64,000 nucleotides of DNA from Stichopus chloronotus (GCA_021234535.1 CM037841.1:10312825-10376824); one strand, 5' to 3'. Numbered from the stretch's first letter, positions 13,313 to 24,260 are shown. The notes: a model not told the origin generated them from the letters alone. Numbers and translations are program-made.

Positions 13313-15070
13313 AGTTTGCACCCCCTCCCCTTGGGAAGGTCTTTTAAGGTCTTCTTAAATGCTCCAGATTGCAGGAGATCTGCAGAATTTCACAATTTTC
13401 CCGGGAAAGCATCCCCCCTAGCAAAAACTTTCTTGTACGCTCCGCGCCAACCGATCGTGGCGCTACGCTCGGATCTTTCAATTGCAGTAATTCCGCCTGA
13501 GGCTACGGTCTCCCCCTCCACAAATTCCTGGTACGCCACTGCTGGCGCCCCTGTCAATCAAATTTATTGTTTGTCTCAAAATATGCAATATCTTACCAGT
13601 TTTGCCCTTTCGAAGTTACAAAAATCCTTCCATTGCTCACAATTCTGCAAATACCTCAGAGTTTCCTGGGTTTTCACCTGGTCACGTTAATGGACGTTAC
13701 CCCCAGGGAAAACTATTGGACCAGTTCAATACACCTAAAACCATAAAAAAAGTGCAGTGTATAGACCCTTGTCGGGCACGTTAAATCAGCTATTCAAACC
13801 TGTCAGTTAGTCAAACATGTCCTTCCCACATTTCCCACAAGATCAGTAGACTACAGGGAGCTGTTGCCTGTATACGCCTGGCTTAGTGCTCCCTGGACTA
13901 AGCTGTCAACTCTCATGCGCCTCGTGGCTCCCAGGTAATTTGGTATGTAAGACAAAGCCATTTGGTGTGACATGAACCGTGGAGCTCCCGCCAGGGACCG
14001 CTCTGAACTCGATCTAAAAATAGCACCACGGAAGTTCCTCTCGGTTCCGATTGGACGCGCACATGCACACGCAATACACATATTATAACACTAGATCATC
14101 TCACCCTGGTGGTACCGTACTTGGTCAGTTTACACAGGAACATATCAATCTCGAAGATAAAGTGGTCAATTGATGAAGGAAGCAAAAGGTAGGTAACTTA
14201 CAGGTGGATAATCATACTTCTAATACGGAGAACTAGTTATGCATTCTCTCAAAAGATGTGTATTTTAAATATGCGTGGGTTAAGTGACTAACCTACAGTA
14301 GTCTGGGCCGTTACTTAGGGAGCCTAACTTTAGCATGGCCGAATGTAGAATGAGTTCGTCAAACCTAACAAGGCTAGTCCTCGAACAGGGCGAAATGCTC
14401 CGTTACATTGCCTAAGCTTCACAAGTGAAGTGAAATGTAATGGCCGAACCCCAGTAGCCCAACTACTCAATCCTACTTTCGTTTCGTTTATTTTCGTTCA
14501 TACATACATATATACATACAGGCATATTAAGAAGAAAGATGCAGTCGTAGCAGTGGAATGAACAGGACGCTAGAAAAAACATATGTTTATCGCAGCTAGC
14601 GACCTTAAAGGAAACAGAAAACACAGAAAAAAGCACAAAAACAAGAAGATGAAGGGAAAAAAGAAAAAAAGGCTCCAGTCAAAAAAGCATACAGTTCAAA
14701 GCACGTAATTGCCAATGAGATGAGATTTCATTTTACATTAGCTGAAGGAGTGTAGTGAAATACTTTTTAACATCACTGTACATGATATAGGCCTACTGTA
14801 CGCTGACCAAGTACTGTCACTTTTTAGGCCAAGGCCCTGACGTAACTTTCAATAAAGTTCAATCATCAATATGAACATTTTGTGTGGTCGTGTGTGATTT
14901 TGTGTCATGTGTGTGTTCATGTGTGTTCAGGCAATATTGTGACATAGCTGATTGGGAGGAATGGTTAAATATTGGTAGCATATACAGGAAAATAGTGGAA
15001 CTGCCAATTTGAGAGGGGGCTACAGCGCTAATCATAGGTTAAATCTTTAAGAAATAAATAAGTCCAAAAT

Positions 15071-16234
15071 GCAATGGGAGGGTCTCACTTTGCCCCTTCC
15101 TCACGGTCAAACTCTGATGCCGATGGCCCCCATACTCCACAGGCGTCAAGAACAAACACAATTTTAAATCCCCAGAGAGTAACAGGGTTATATCCTCATC
15201 CGTCTAGGAACTGGGGGCTCAAAATGGGGGTCAACTTTGCCAATTTCATTCCCATTGACTTTGTACGTAAATCACTTATCAAAAATAAACTAAGTCCAAA
15301 ATGCAGTGGGAGGGTCTCACTTTGCCCCTTCTTCACGGTCAAACTCTGATGCCGATGGCCCCCAAACTCCACAGGCGTCAAGAACAAACACAATTTTAAA
15401 TCCCCAGAGAGTAACAGGGTTATATCCTTCTCCGTCTAGGAACTGGGGGCTCAAAATGGGGGTCAACTTTGCTAATTTCATTCCCATTGACTTTGTACGT
15501 AAATCACTTATCAAAAATAAACTAAGTCCAAAATGCAATGGGAGGGTCTCACTTTGCCCCTTCCTCACGGTCAAACTCTGATGCCGATGGCCCCCATACT
15601 CCACAGGCGTCAAGAACAAACACAATTTTAAATCCCCAGAGAGTAACAGGGTTATATCCTTCTCCGTCTAGGAACTGGGGGCTCAAAATGGGGGTCAACT
15701 TTGCTAATTTCATTCCCATTGACTTTGTACGTAAATCACTTATCAAAAATAAACTAAGTCCAAAATGCAATGGGAGGGTCTCACTTTGCCAACTCCCCAC
15801 GGTCAAACTCTGATGCCGATGGCCCCCAAACTCCACAGGCGTCAAGAACAAACACAATTTTAAATCCCCAGAGAGTAACAGGGTTATATCCTTCTCCGTC
15901 TAGGAACTGGGGGCTCAAAATGGGGGTCAACTTTGCCAATTTCATTCCCACTGACTTTGTCCGAAAGTCCGAAATGCAATTGGTGGTGCTTTACTTAGCC
16001 GATTCTTTAAATACTTCACAGTGTAAAAAGAAAAACACTTGTACAAAAATAATATTGATATTTCTAGTGCTGAGTGACTTTTTTTTTGTTTACTTTTGTA
16101 GTTTCATTATTTGATTCTTATCAGTATATGGTAGAATGAGCATTTAAACTTGGTGTTTTATTGTTCTTTAAATAACAGATAATACATAGACAATACAGTG
16201 AGCATGGACGTGCCATTACAGGCTTAACATATAG
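15071..16234 (+). repeat. Left terminal inverted repeat with four 232-bp tandem units
   Basis: Units begin at about 15071, 15303, 15535 and 15767 with GCAATGGGAGGGTCTCACTT. They repeat every 232 bp with only a few changes per unit. A unique-sequence segment (about 15970-16234) follows, ending CAGGCTTAACATATAG. The whole arm recurs inverted at 21870-23034. The 91-residue open frames within each unit on both strands are by-products of the repeat, not genes. Confidence 0.93.
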
Positions 16235-16261
16235 AAGACTGATTGAAATACTGCACGGGAG

Positions 16262-17056
16262 TAATCTTAAGTATATCAGACAAATAGGACGAGAGGTTGG
16301 GATAAGGGGGGTTGTCAAAATGACTTAAATAGACATTATTAAGAAAATTCGAGACACGTTGGTTAAGGACAGCACAAAATTTGACAAACTGTTTTCAAAA
16401 TTACAAGGTTCCACTGGCGGTTGGGCTTCGATGGTTAGTCCACATGGCATAGTCTATGCAGCAAAGTTTTTGCTCAGAGCTGAAAGCCGTAGGGACATTG
16501 TTGACTTACTTCAGTCAATGAAATGTATGCTGAATGTCGTTATTGTGGACATGGCAAACATGGTAGCTGCACATGGGAATAAACGGTTTCCGGAGATGTT
16601 CATCCAAACAATGGAATGCTTGCTGAACCATCTGCAAGGACAATGAGTTTGGTTAAAAATGGTAACTTTTTAAAGAAATTACCGTGGCTGGAAGAACAAC
16701 AGTCGGTGCAGATTGAAGATGGCACTTGGCATCCTGTGACAGGTTCAAAGGAACATTATTGTCTGTTTGACCGTTTACATGAGGGAAATATCAAAGGGGA
16801 ATTTGAAATGTTACGAAGGGTACAGTTTGTGCCTCAGTTATTTGGCAAAGTAAACACTCAGGCACAGGAACAATTACATAGTGAGATTAATAAAAACAAC
16901 TATTTCTTGAATCACATGACCCCTGTGAAATACTTATTTTTATTCAGAAGTATATTAGATTTGAGAAATAGGGATAAGAATAGAATTCAGATGCAAATGT
17001 TATCAAAGAACATGGGCACTCCACTTCAATTTAACAATTTGGGTAAGGTACTGTAG
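16262..17056 (+). pseudogene. C-terminal part of a KDZ/Zisupton-like transposase, frameshifted
   Basis: An upstream segment (about 16240-16325) reads like a SAP-type helix pair ending GREVGIRGVVKM before a TAA. The next frame, from about 16332, contains FDKLFSKLQGSTGGW, HGIVYAAKFLLRAESRRD and VVIVDMANMVAAHGN, up to about 16590. There it shifts frame and continues GDVHPNNGMLAEPSARTM, then HYCLFDRLHEGNI and QEQLHSEINKNNYFLNHMTP. The conserved D in IVDMA and the E of the QEQL helix are plausible members of the RNase H-fold catalytic set (inference). The N-terminal zinc-binding part and upstream catalytic residue are absent. At least two disruptions (stop near 16325, shift near 16590) make it a remnant unless small introns are present. 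Confidence 0.6.
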
Positions 17057-17082
17057 GACTCCAATGTGGAAATCCGCCGCCA

Positions 17083-17355
17083 GTGGAAGAGGGCGGTACT
17101 TCTTCAAAGCAACATGACGTGGGGGAATATCTAGGCAAAGGCCCACAACAATTAGATCAAACAATACAATCAGAACAGACAAAGAAATCAGAGGAAACAA
17201 AACAACATGATAAAATCGACAGAACAAGAAAACGAGGAAATGAGCCTAATTTACAAAAGCCTACCAAAAAAAGCAAAGCAAACCAAAGAAAAGAAAACCT
17301 GTCATGTGGCTACCACACCTCAGTCTCACCAAAAATGAAAGATCAATTTTACTAG
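17083..17355 (+). CDS. Polar lysine/glutamine-rich linker segment of the transposon
   Basis: A third frame downstream of the transposase part encodes a charged, low-complexity stretch with repeated K, E, Q and T and a basic TRKRGNEPN/KKSKANQRKE region that looks like a nuclear localisation signal. It lies between the transposase and the Ulp1 domain and may be a linker joined to one of them by splicing or before a frameshift. No domain was recognised. Confidence 0.3.
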   Translation: MEEGGTSSKQHDVGEYLGKGPQQLDQTIQSEQTKKSEETKQHDKIDRTRKRGNEPNLQKPTKKSKANQRKENLSCGYHTSVSPKMKDQFY

Positions 17356-18047
17356 AAAGGAAATGGTTAAATGATATTATTATAAATGCTGGACAGACTA
17401 TTTTGAAAGACTCATCTGTCGTCAGTGGACTTCAAGATACACTTTTAATGCAGTCTACTGGTTTTGTTCCAGAAGCTATCGAATTTGTTCAGGTGGTCAA
17501 TATGACCAACTCTCATTGGGTAGTCTTAAGTAATAAAGGTAGGTCAGGCCCAAATGTATCTCTATATGATAGTTTTATCCGCATCAAACAATCTTACCCA
17601 CTTGAGATTGTGAAAGCCGCTGCATGTTTATTGCAGACAAAAGAGTCTGAAATATTCATTCATGTTATGGACGTAACACAGCAAAAAGATGGCTCTTCTT
17701 GTGGTGTTTTTGCCCTTGCTTTTGCGGCTACCCTTTGTGCCGGTCAAGATCCAACAAAAATGCACTATGATGAGGATGCATTGTGGCAAGGTCTAATTAT
17801 TAATCTAATTGCACTAGAAATGCTACCGTTTGGCATTAGATCCTCTGACCGAAGAGTAAAATTTCCTCCCCGTAAAAGAATTTTGACAGAAGAGATATTT
17901 TGCACATGCAGGAGACCAGATGACGGTGAAAAATGGCCCAGTGCACTGTTTGTAAGGAATGGTTTCACGAGCTCTGTGTGGGGCGGATACCACGAGGTGA
18001 ATTTTACTGCTTCTTTTGTCGAAGGAGACTCAGTAAACAGAAAGTAA
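17304..18047 (+). CDS. Ulp1-like (C48) cysteine protease domain of the transposon
   Basis: SUMO-protease-fold domain. The segment WLNDIIINAGQTIL is the usual entry helix of the fold. Catalytic residues by position from the first Met are His71 (NSHWVVL), Asp89 (LYDS), the oxyanion Gln126/127 (VTQQKDG) and Cys133 (SSCGVFALA). In the order and spacing expected for C48 peptidases, all are present, so the domain could be active. Downstream it runs into IFCTCRRPDD, the first half of a PHD finger, after which the reading frame is lost. C48 domains are known cargo of Zisupton and some CACTA/MULE elements; whether it matures the transposase or removes SUMO from host proteins is not known. Confidence 0.8.
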   Translation: MWLPHLSLTKNERSILLERKWLNDIIINAGQTILKDSSVVSGLQDTLLMQSTGFVPEAIEFVQVVNMTNSHWVVLSNKGRSGPNVSLYDSFIRIKQSYPLEIVKAAACLLQTKESEIFIHVMDVTQQKDGSSCGVFALAFAATLCAGQDPTKMHYDEDALWQGLIINLIALEMLPFGIRSSDRRVKFPPRKRILTEEIFCTCRRPDDGEKWPSALFVRNGFTSSVWGGYHEVNFTASFVEGDSVNRK

Positions 18048-18241
18048 AGAAAAGTAGAGAGAGAATGGACAGTATTCAGTCAGTTAATGATCTCATAGAA
18101 TTAAAGAATAGGTACGGAGTCCACAAGTGGCACATACCAGCTGTAGAACTGTACAATTTTGTAAATAAAATTGCATTCGACAACACCTTTCCCGATGCAA
18201 GCAGCAAGTTAGCAGTTTTAGAAAAGCTACCTGAACACTGA
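17895..18241 (+). CDS. PHD finger segment of the transposon (split by a frameshift)
   Basis: The zinc ligands run across two frames. FCTCRRPDDGEK is in the Ulp1 frame and continues in the next frame as CTVCKEWFHELCVG and FYCFFCRR. Together they give the C4HC3 order of a PHD finger of the type that reads histone H3 tails. The frame changes at a run of five A near 17928 (GAAAAATGG), which could be decay, sequencing error or slippage. The finger is followed by about 65 residues (DSIQSVNDLIELKNRYGVHK, then a helix-rich part ending LEKLPEH) with no domain I recognise, then a stop at 18239-18241. Confidence 0.65.
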
Positions 18242-18554
18242 TTTACCCACTGATATTCGTGGAGTTACACTTTCAACTCCAGGCACAGAGAGTTTTGACT
18301 TATTATATGTTTATGGGTCTGTCCATCGGACCATGATAGCTTTGTACGAAACATTAGTACATGAGATGGCGCATGCCAAGGAAAGTACGAGTGGTGGACA
18401 TAGAGGTGGTCACAGCACATATTACAGGGCCGTGGGGAGGAACGTAGCGAAGGTGCTAAATGCTAATTCTCGTCTGATTCCAATCAGAGAGATTGTTGGT
18501 GTAAAGTTAGATGTCAAAATTCTTAATGCAAGAATGAAACCTCACTTTTCGTAA
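18234..18554 (+). CDS. SprT-like zinc metallopeptidase domain of the transposon
   Basis: The open frame can be extended upstream of its first Met (18333) to about 18234, giving NTDLPTDIRGVTLSTPG and LLYVYGSVHRTM, which follows on from the PHD frame by a one-base shift. The zinc-binding helix is ETLVHEMAHAKE (HEMAH at 18360-18374), followed by a GGHRGGHSTYY segment that supplies a plausible third histidine. HExxH followed by GH is the arrangement of SprT/Spartan-like proteases, which in hosts cleave DNA-protein crosslinks. The domain ends in a short tail, RMKPHFS. Carriage by a transposon is unusual in my knowledge. Only the core of the fold is present, so assignment rests on this motif. Confidence 0.55.
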   Translation, partial: NTDLPTDIRGVTLSTPGTESFDLLYVYGSVHRTMIALYETLVHEMAHAKESTSGGHRGGHSTYYRAVGRNVAKVLNANSRLIPIREIVGVKLDVKILNARMKPHFS

Positions 18555-21500
18555 AACATAGGTTGCACTGTACTCGGTGGTGTCTGCAGCGTAAGTTGGA
18601 GACTTTGAACGACGTACGTTTTCAGTAAACCTTGTTGTTCGTGCTGGCGTGTGTCTGTCTGTATGTGTGGGTGCGTGATGGTGTTTGTAACACTTAAATT
18701 GTCAACACGATATATAAAGATATGTTATTTCGATTAACACGATACAAAGATAGTGACAACGGAAGTATTTTTTACATATTACATGTTACTATATCGTATC
18801 AAGTAGAAAATTGTATTGTTTCGGTGGATGTCAAGTGTCACTGGGGCAACAATGGTCGACAACGGAAAACATGGTAACACGTTGTCTCAAGATGGGAATC
18901 ATGTAAACTGCTAGGCCTAAGCGTGTTAAAGAGTATGTGAAGTAAAGGAACCGTGGTGATTTTGATGTGGCTCAAAGTTCGTCTTATGTCACCAGAGGTC
19001 GAACACTTGATTCATATCTTACGATAAGACGGGCCTGTGGTCAAACTGTAGACTTCAAAAGTTATATTGTTTGAGTGTGATAACACTTATGCAGAATCTG
19101 AGGGCAACTGGAATCGAACGTAATGGGCCGTCATTAAACTTTGAAGTACTCATTGCTTAATTGAAGTGAATTAAACTAAGGACGCAATGTATCTTTACGC
19201 CTTTGCGTACAAAATAATTGTTGCTGCCAATATGTGAAACGTGCTGCGTCTTGAGGTAAACGCAGATTTGTTTTTAGTTTACAATTGCGTTTGAACATAA
19301 AGGGGAAATCAGGGTTTATTTTCACAATTCATTTCCCTACAATTCCCCACCGGTATCGTACAATGAGTTATAACTAACAAATATGATCAAGATTATCTAA
19401 AAAAATGTGGGCAATTTCGAAAAACGAGTCAAATTCCCAAAAAAAAAAAAAAAAATCGACGAAGAACTCTGAAAGTTGGTAACATCCATATTCATCGAAT
19501 CAAATATGAATATTTAATACCAGCGCCTTTTCAAGGTATGAGGAGGTGTGACTGAACAGTTTCATACGTAGCCAACATGTGCTGTATGTATAATCAACTA
19601 TCACTTACAGTGAGTAATGCACGAACAGCATGGGAACCGTAAGCATTCGGTTATGTTTATTCATATAACCTCATCTCGATTTCACGCTGTGATTGGTCAT
19701 CGTATAGAGGAGGCTGTCTTGTCTTGTGCATGAATGTTTATTTTTTGTACCCGACATATATTACGATTTTTCATTTAACTGTAATTATCGCATTAATTAT
19801 CGTTTCTTCTACCTTCAAACACCTCCCCAACGTCTCTATATTTCGGTGAACAATCAGTTAAGAAAGAAAAATCAACTAAAGGTGAATTTTATCAGTCAAA
19901 CCCTGATTTGCCTTAAATAAGGCATTTATGATGTGCGCTGTCAACTTGCAGAATTCGAGACACTCGAACACTTGGAATTTTGGTTATTAGTCCAGACAAC
20001 TGGAATTGAACTTTGCATGTCATTTATTACCTCGTGTGTTCAAAATTTAAACTAAGAAGCACTCGTTCAGATTGAGATGTAATGTCACTTGTCAGACCTT
20101 GGAACGCATCGTAGCCAATTAATTTTGTGTTGATTGTTTATTATTACTATTTTTGTTTCTAATATGATGTGAGTCTTGAAATATCTCAGAAATATCACAT
20201 TTAAAGGGATTGGCTGTTGAGGAAATTGATGTATAAAAATTAGGAGTATTTTCTCTTTGTATTGGTAAAAGCCATCTCTCAATAGCATGTGTGGTCAGCA
20301 AGTTATAAATTTTTAAGGGATTTTTTTCTTGCAAAATGGTACATTGCACTATGGGGAATGTGTTATGTCACCCGGGCGCTACCACAGCAATATACTTTGT
20401 ATTTTGAAAAATTATTCTTTTCACTTAAAAACCCACTCAAGTGTGGTACCCTGGTAGACACGGTATCTCAAGAAGGGTAGATTGATTGAACTTTGAAATT
20501 GGTATGTTGGTTGCCCTTTGGTTTGTATAAATATTTGAAAGGGATCACAGAGTCCTTTGACTTTCTGGTTGATTCCTTGGCTGAGGCAGGCAAGGAATCT
20601 ATACGGTCATGATGGCGGGATGTGTGCGCATGTTACGCGTTGGTTTGTATTAAACAAGGTATCTCAAAAATGGATACATAAATGAACTTCAAAGGTAACG
20701 TGTAGGTAGTAAATTGTAAGTAGATAATCCTTAAGGTTTTCGCTTGGGGTCAAAGGTCATTTGAGGTTAACGTATGCGAAAGTATGAAAATCCATTAATG
20801 AGATATCTCATCAAGTGAATGTCACTAGAGCTTCAAACTGTTAACATTGGTAAGTCTTAATGAGTAGATGGTCCCTGTCATGTGTATGGCGGTCAAAGGT
20901 CAAATGGGGTCAATAAAGGGCATAGTGTGAAAACTCTTGTAATCGCAATATCTAAATAAAGGAAAGTTACTGGAACTTAAAACTTGATGTGCGTGTTGTC
21001 CATTGTAGGTAAATGATCCATAGTCCTTTCCGCTTTTTTTTTTTTTCAAAAACGTGATTAGAGGTTAGAGAGTAAAAACCTATTCAGAAACATCTCAATA
21101 ACTGAACATTGCTGTATCTTCAAACTATTAGCAAGTGATACATTTTCTTTGTGTCGGTCAAAGCTTATGTGAGGTCAGTAGAGATCATTGTTTGTAACCT
21201 TCAGCATATGTTATCTGACGAGGAAGGTGTTTGAACTTCAAAACTAGCACGTTTCGTCCTTTTATTTTTATCCCTTTTGGAAATGAATCACAAAGTCATC
21301 ATACTCTTTGGTTATTTTAATTATCTAGTTAAAGCTAATGTGTCACTTTCGACCTTGCGAGGTATACATGCATGTAGAGAAAATCGATACTCTCAAACCC
21401 CCCACTCTTGTGGATTCCTTACCGTGCATGGTACAGTACATACAGGAAGGTGTTAAGAACACCTCCCTGGTAGGCCTACATACATCGTAATTTTGACTCT

Positions 21501-21869
21501 TATTTTACACTTGCTTTGTTTAAATTCATTGATGTATTCATTACTTACAGCAAGTACAATTCTCACTGCGCTGTAATGAAAATTCACATTTTATGACTTA
21601 ACTTTATCTCAATTACTGTATCTCCATTTGAACTGGGGGTAAATTTACTGCATCATTTTCGACTTTGTAGTACAAAACACTGCAGTTCAAAGAACTTGAA
21701 TAATCTCTTACCGTCCACCGTTGCAGATTTCTTTATATTGTCTGCTGCATTAAATCTTTATTTGCCTATTATTAGTCTGCTTTGGTTAATGTAAGTAATG
21801 GATTCATTACTTAATAAATGCATGTATATAGGTTAAAAGAAAATTTTTCTTTGACTATAAGTGACTCCG
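18555..21869. other. Non-coding 3' half of the transposon core
   Basis: AT-rich with no frame longer than about 76 codons and no recognised domain. A poly-A run lies at 19440-19455. An AGGTCA-rich minisatellite repeat occupies about 20567-21330 and looks like a later insertion. Confidence 0.6.
20567..21330 (-). mobile_element. HINE/pearl-like minisatellite repeat, copy D (nested in the DNA transposon)
   Basis: It begins with TTGATTCCTTGGCTGAGGCAGGCAAGGAATC, a stem-loop like the end of the copy at 37212-38399 in reverse. Diverged units follow with GTCAAAGGTCATTTGAGGTTA, GGTCAAAGGTCAAATGGGGT and ATATCTCA/AACTTCAAA words. The far end is unclear. It lies inside the core of the KDZ-like transposon, so it is probably the younger insertion. 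Confidence 0.5.
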
Positions 21870-23034
21870 CTATATGTTAAGCCTGTAATGGCACGTTCAT
21901 GCTCACTGTATTGTCTATGTATTATCTGTTATTTAAAGAACAACAAAACATCAAGTTTCAACGCTCATTCTACCATATGTTGATAAGAATCAAATAATGA
22001 AACTACAAAAGTAAACAAAAAAAAAAGTCACTCAGCACTAGAAATATCAATATTATTTTTGTACAAGTGTTTTTCTTTTTACACTGTGAAGTATTTAAAG
22101 AATCGGCAAAGTAAAGCACCACCAATTGCATTTCGGACTTTCGGACAAAGTCAATGGGAATGAAATTGGCAAAGTTGACCCCCATTTTGAGCCCCCAGTT
22201 CCTAGACGGAGAAGGATATAACTCTGTTACTCTCTGGGGATTTAAAATTGTGTTTGTTCTTGACGCCTGTGGAGTTTGGGGGCCATCGGCATCAGAGTTT
22301 TGCCATTTGGAGGGGGTAAAGTGAGACCCTCCCATTGCATTTTGGACTTAGTTTATTTTTGATAAGTGACTTATGTACAAAATCAATGGGAATGAAATTG
22401 GCAAAGTTGACCCCCATTTTGAGCCCCCAGTTCCTAGAAGGAGAAGGATATAACCCTGTTACTCTCTGGGGATTTAAAATGGTGTTTGTTCTTGACGCCT
22501 GTGGAGTTTGGGGGCCATCGGCATCAGAGTTTTGCCATGGAGAGGGGGCAAAGTGAGACCCTCCCATTGCATTTTGGACTTAGTTTATTTTTGATAAGTG
22601 ATTTACATACAAAGTCAATGGGAATGAAATTAGCAAAGTTGACCCCCATTTTGAGCCCCCAGTTCCTAGAAGGAGAAGGATATAACCCTGTTACTCTCTG
22701 GGGATTTAAAATGGTGTTTGTTCTTGACGCCTGTGGAGTTTGGGGGCCATCGGCATCAGAGTTTTGCCATGGAGAGGGGGCAAAGTGAGACCCTCCCATT
22801 GCATTTTGGACTTAGTTTATTTTTGATAAGTGATTTACGTACAAAGTCAGTGGGAATGAAATTGGCAAAGTTGACCCCCATTTTGAGCCCCCAGTTCTTA
22901 GACGGAGAAGGATATAACCCTGTTACTCTCTGGGGATTTAAAATTGTGTTTGTTCTTGACGCCTGTGGAGTTTGGGGGCCATCTGCATCAGAGTTTTGCC
23001 ATGTGGAGTTGGCAAAGTGAGACCCTCCCATTGC
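21870..23034 (-). repeat. Right terminal inverted repeat with four 232-bp tandem units
   Basis: The mirror image of the left arm. The inner end reads CTATATGTTAAGCCTG and four 232-bp units run out to CCCTCCCATTGC at 23034. The unit contents vary slightly in the segment after CACTTTGCC (CATGGAGAGGGGG, CATTTGGAGGGGG, CATGTGGAGTTGG), matching the kind of variation on the left. Confidence 0.93.
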
Positions 23035-23522
23035 ACAACAAATTATCTTATATGATTTGAACTCAGTGTGGATTTGAATACCTTATTGAAGGATTTAGCC
23101 CATGTCAGCGCTATAGCCTCTTTTGGCCAAGTTTAATCTTGTATCTGTTCTTAAATACTTGTAAGAATTGCTGGGTGGAGACTGTAATTTGAAACATGAT
23201 CCCTAACTTAAATCACTCAAATCACTTTAACAATCATAGATGAAAGTCTCCTGACATATCTTTAGCAATGTCAACGTCAAAAATGAACATTTTTGGGACA
23301 AGCTCTGTGAAAGGAGAGTGTAACGGAATGCACAGTCTTGCTTAAGGTCTAGGCACAGTACTACTAGGAAAGGTCTATTTTGAATTTCTAAGACTCAGTA
23401 GTAGATTGTCATACCCCTGTTATCTTTGACAGTGAGGGCCTATAATCAGATGTGACTAATTATTATCGTGTGCATGTCTGCATACTTTCCAGCAATGTAT
23501 GTATACCATGCAGGCTTTACGT

Positions 23523-24260
23523 TCATGATTCCTTGCCGAAGGCAGGCAAGGAACCTATGCGATGGTGGTTTTGGTTCGATGTGTGTGCATGTATGTGTGT
23601 GCATGTGTGTGTGTGCATGTGTGTGTGCAACCACAATCTCGTTAGCACTCTAGTTTTTGAAGGGAAGGTACAAGGTGGGTGACAGTTGGTGTATAAAGAT
23701 CTTGGCTGGGATTGTGTTTGGTGTGGGTCAAAGGTCACATGAGGTCTCTAGCAGCCAGTGTATAGACAAAGTATGTTTCTAGTATCTCAGGAACTACATG
23801 TTGCATGAACTTCAAACTTGGAGGGTATACACTCCCTTTTGATTTAATAACATTGTGATGATTTTTGGAGGTCAAAGTTCATATGGGGTCATCAGAGGCC
23901 ATAATGTGAAAAGCTTGAGTATGTTTATCAACACTCTAACTTTTGAAAGAACAGTGCAAGACCGATCAAAGTTGGTATGTGGAGGTGACATATAAAAGTC
24001 TCTGCTGGGATTGTTTTTTGGTGCAGGTGAAAGGTCATCTGAGGTCACCAGTAGGCAGAGTGTAGACAACCAATCTCTTCAAACTTCAAACTTGGAGGGT
24101 GTGTACTTCCTTCTGAAGTAAAAAAGATTGGAGGATTGGAGGTTTTTTTTAAGGTAAATGGTCATATGGGGACATCAGAGGTCATACAGTACAGTGAAAA
24201 GCTTGTGAATGCACTACTTTCAAAGGGGAAGCAACCATGCACTTTATAAGTGGGATTACG
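23523..24260 (-). mobile_element. HINE/pearl-like minisatellite repeat, copy C
   Basis: It starts with GATTCCTTGCCGAAGGCAGGCAAGGAAC (stem-loop) followed by a TG-rich microsatellite (about 23577-23632). Diverged units containing GGGTCAAAGGTCACATGAGG, GTCAAAGTTCATATGGGGTC and AAAGGTCATCTGAGGTCACC follow. A possible far end, GGCAACGAATCACTAAGCCTCTTGGCTTTTTGGTT, lies at about 25211-25245, separated by about 1 kb of unrelated sequence. Confidence 0.55.

Larger units (their letters stand above)
6066..15070. other. About 9 kb upstream of HELQ with no recognisable gene
   Basis: The HELQ promoter should lie at the left end, but I saw no distinct TATA or initiator motif. The tract is AT-rich to about 11 kb and richer in GC and repeats from 11 to 14 kb. 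It contains poly-T and poly-G runs (8047-8069, 9968-9979, 11176-11190, 12095-12104), a TA microsatellite at about 10466-10490, a degenerate ACT/AGT tract near 9220-9265, a tRNA-like segment and dispersed repeats listed separately. None of the short open frames matches a family I know. Confidence 0.6.
15071..23034 (+). mobile_element. KDZ/Zisupton-like DNA transposon with long tandem-repeat inverted termini
   Basis: About 7.96 kb bounded by near-identical inverted repeats of 1.16 kb (15071-16234 and 21870-23034). The core encodes, left to right, a transposase C-terminal part, a polar linker, a Ulp1-like cysteine protease domain, a PHD finger and an HExxH SprT-like domain. Long subterminal tandem repeats and a Ulp1 domain are known from Zisupton-type elements of the KDZ group; the transposase segment has the layout I associate with that group. 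The coding part changes frame several times and the transposase N-terminus is missing, so this copy is probably not autonomous. A minisatellite repeat of another family appears nested inside at about 20567-21330. No target duplication was identified, because similarity between the two flanks continues outside the sharp ends. Confidence 0.75.

Noticed and set aside
15074..15813. Repeated 91-residue open frames (MGGSHFAPSSRSNSDADGP type) on both strands
   Set aside because: They recur with the 232-bp unit and appear in both strands and both arms. They are open only because each unit lacks stops; no domain or start context supports translation.
15071..23034. Polinton/Maverick as identity of the 8 kb element
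   Set aside because: Polintons also have long inverted ends and an Ulp1-like fold protease, but there is no protein-primed DNA polymerase, integrase, ATPase or capsid frame here, and the transposase segment fits KDZ better.
23446..23738. His/Thr-rich open frames near 23.5 kb
   Set aside because: They come from the TG/CA microsatellite of a repeat and have no gene-like features.
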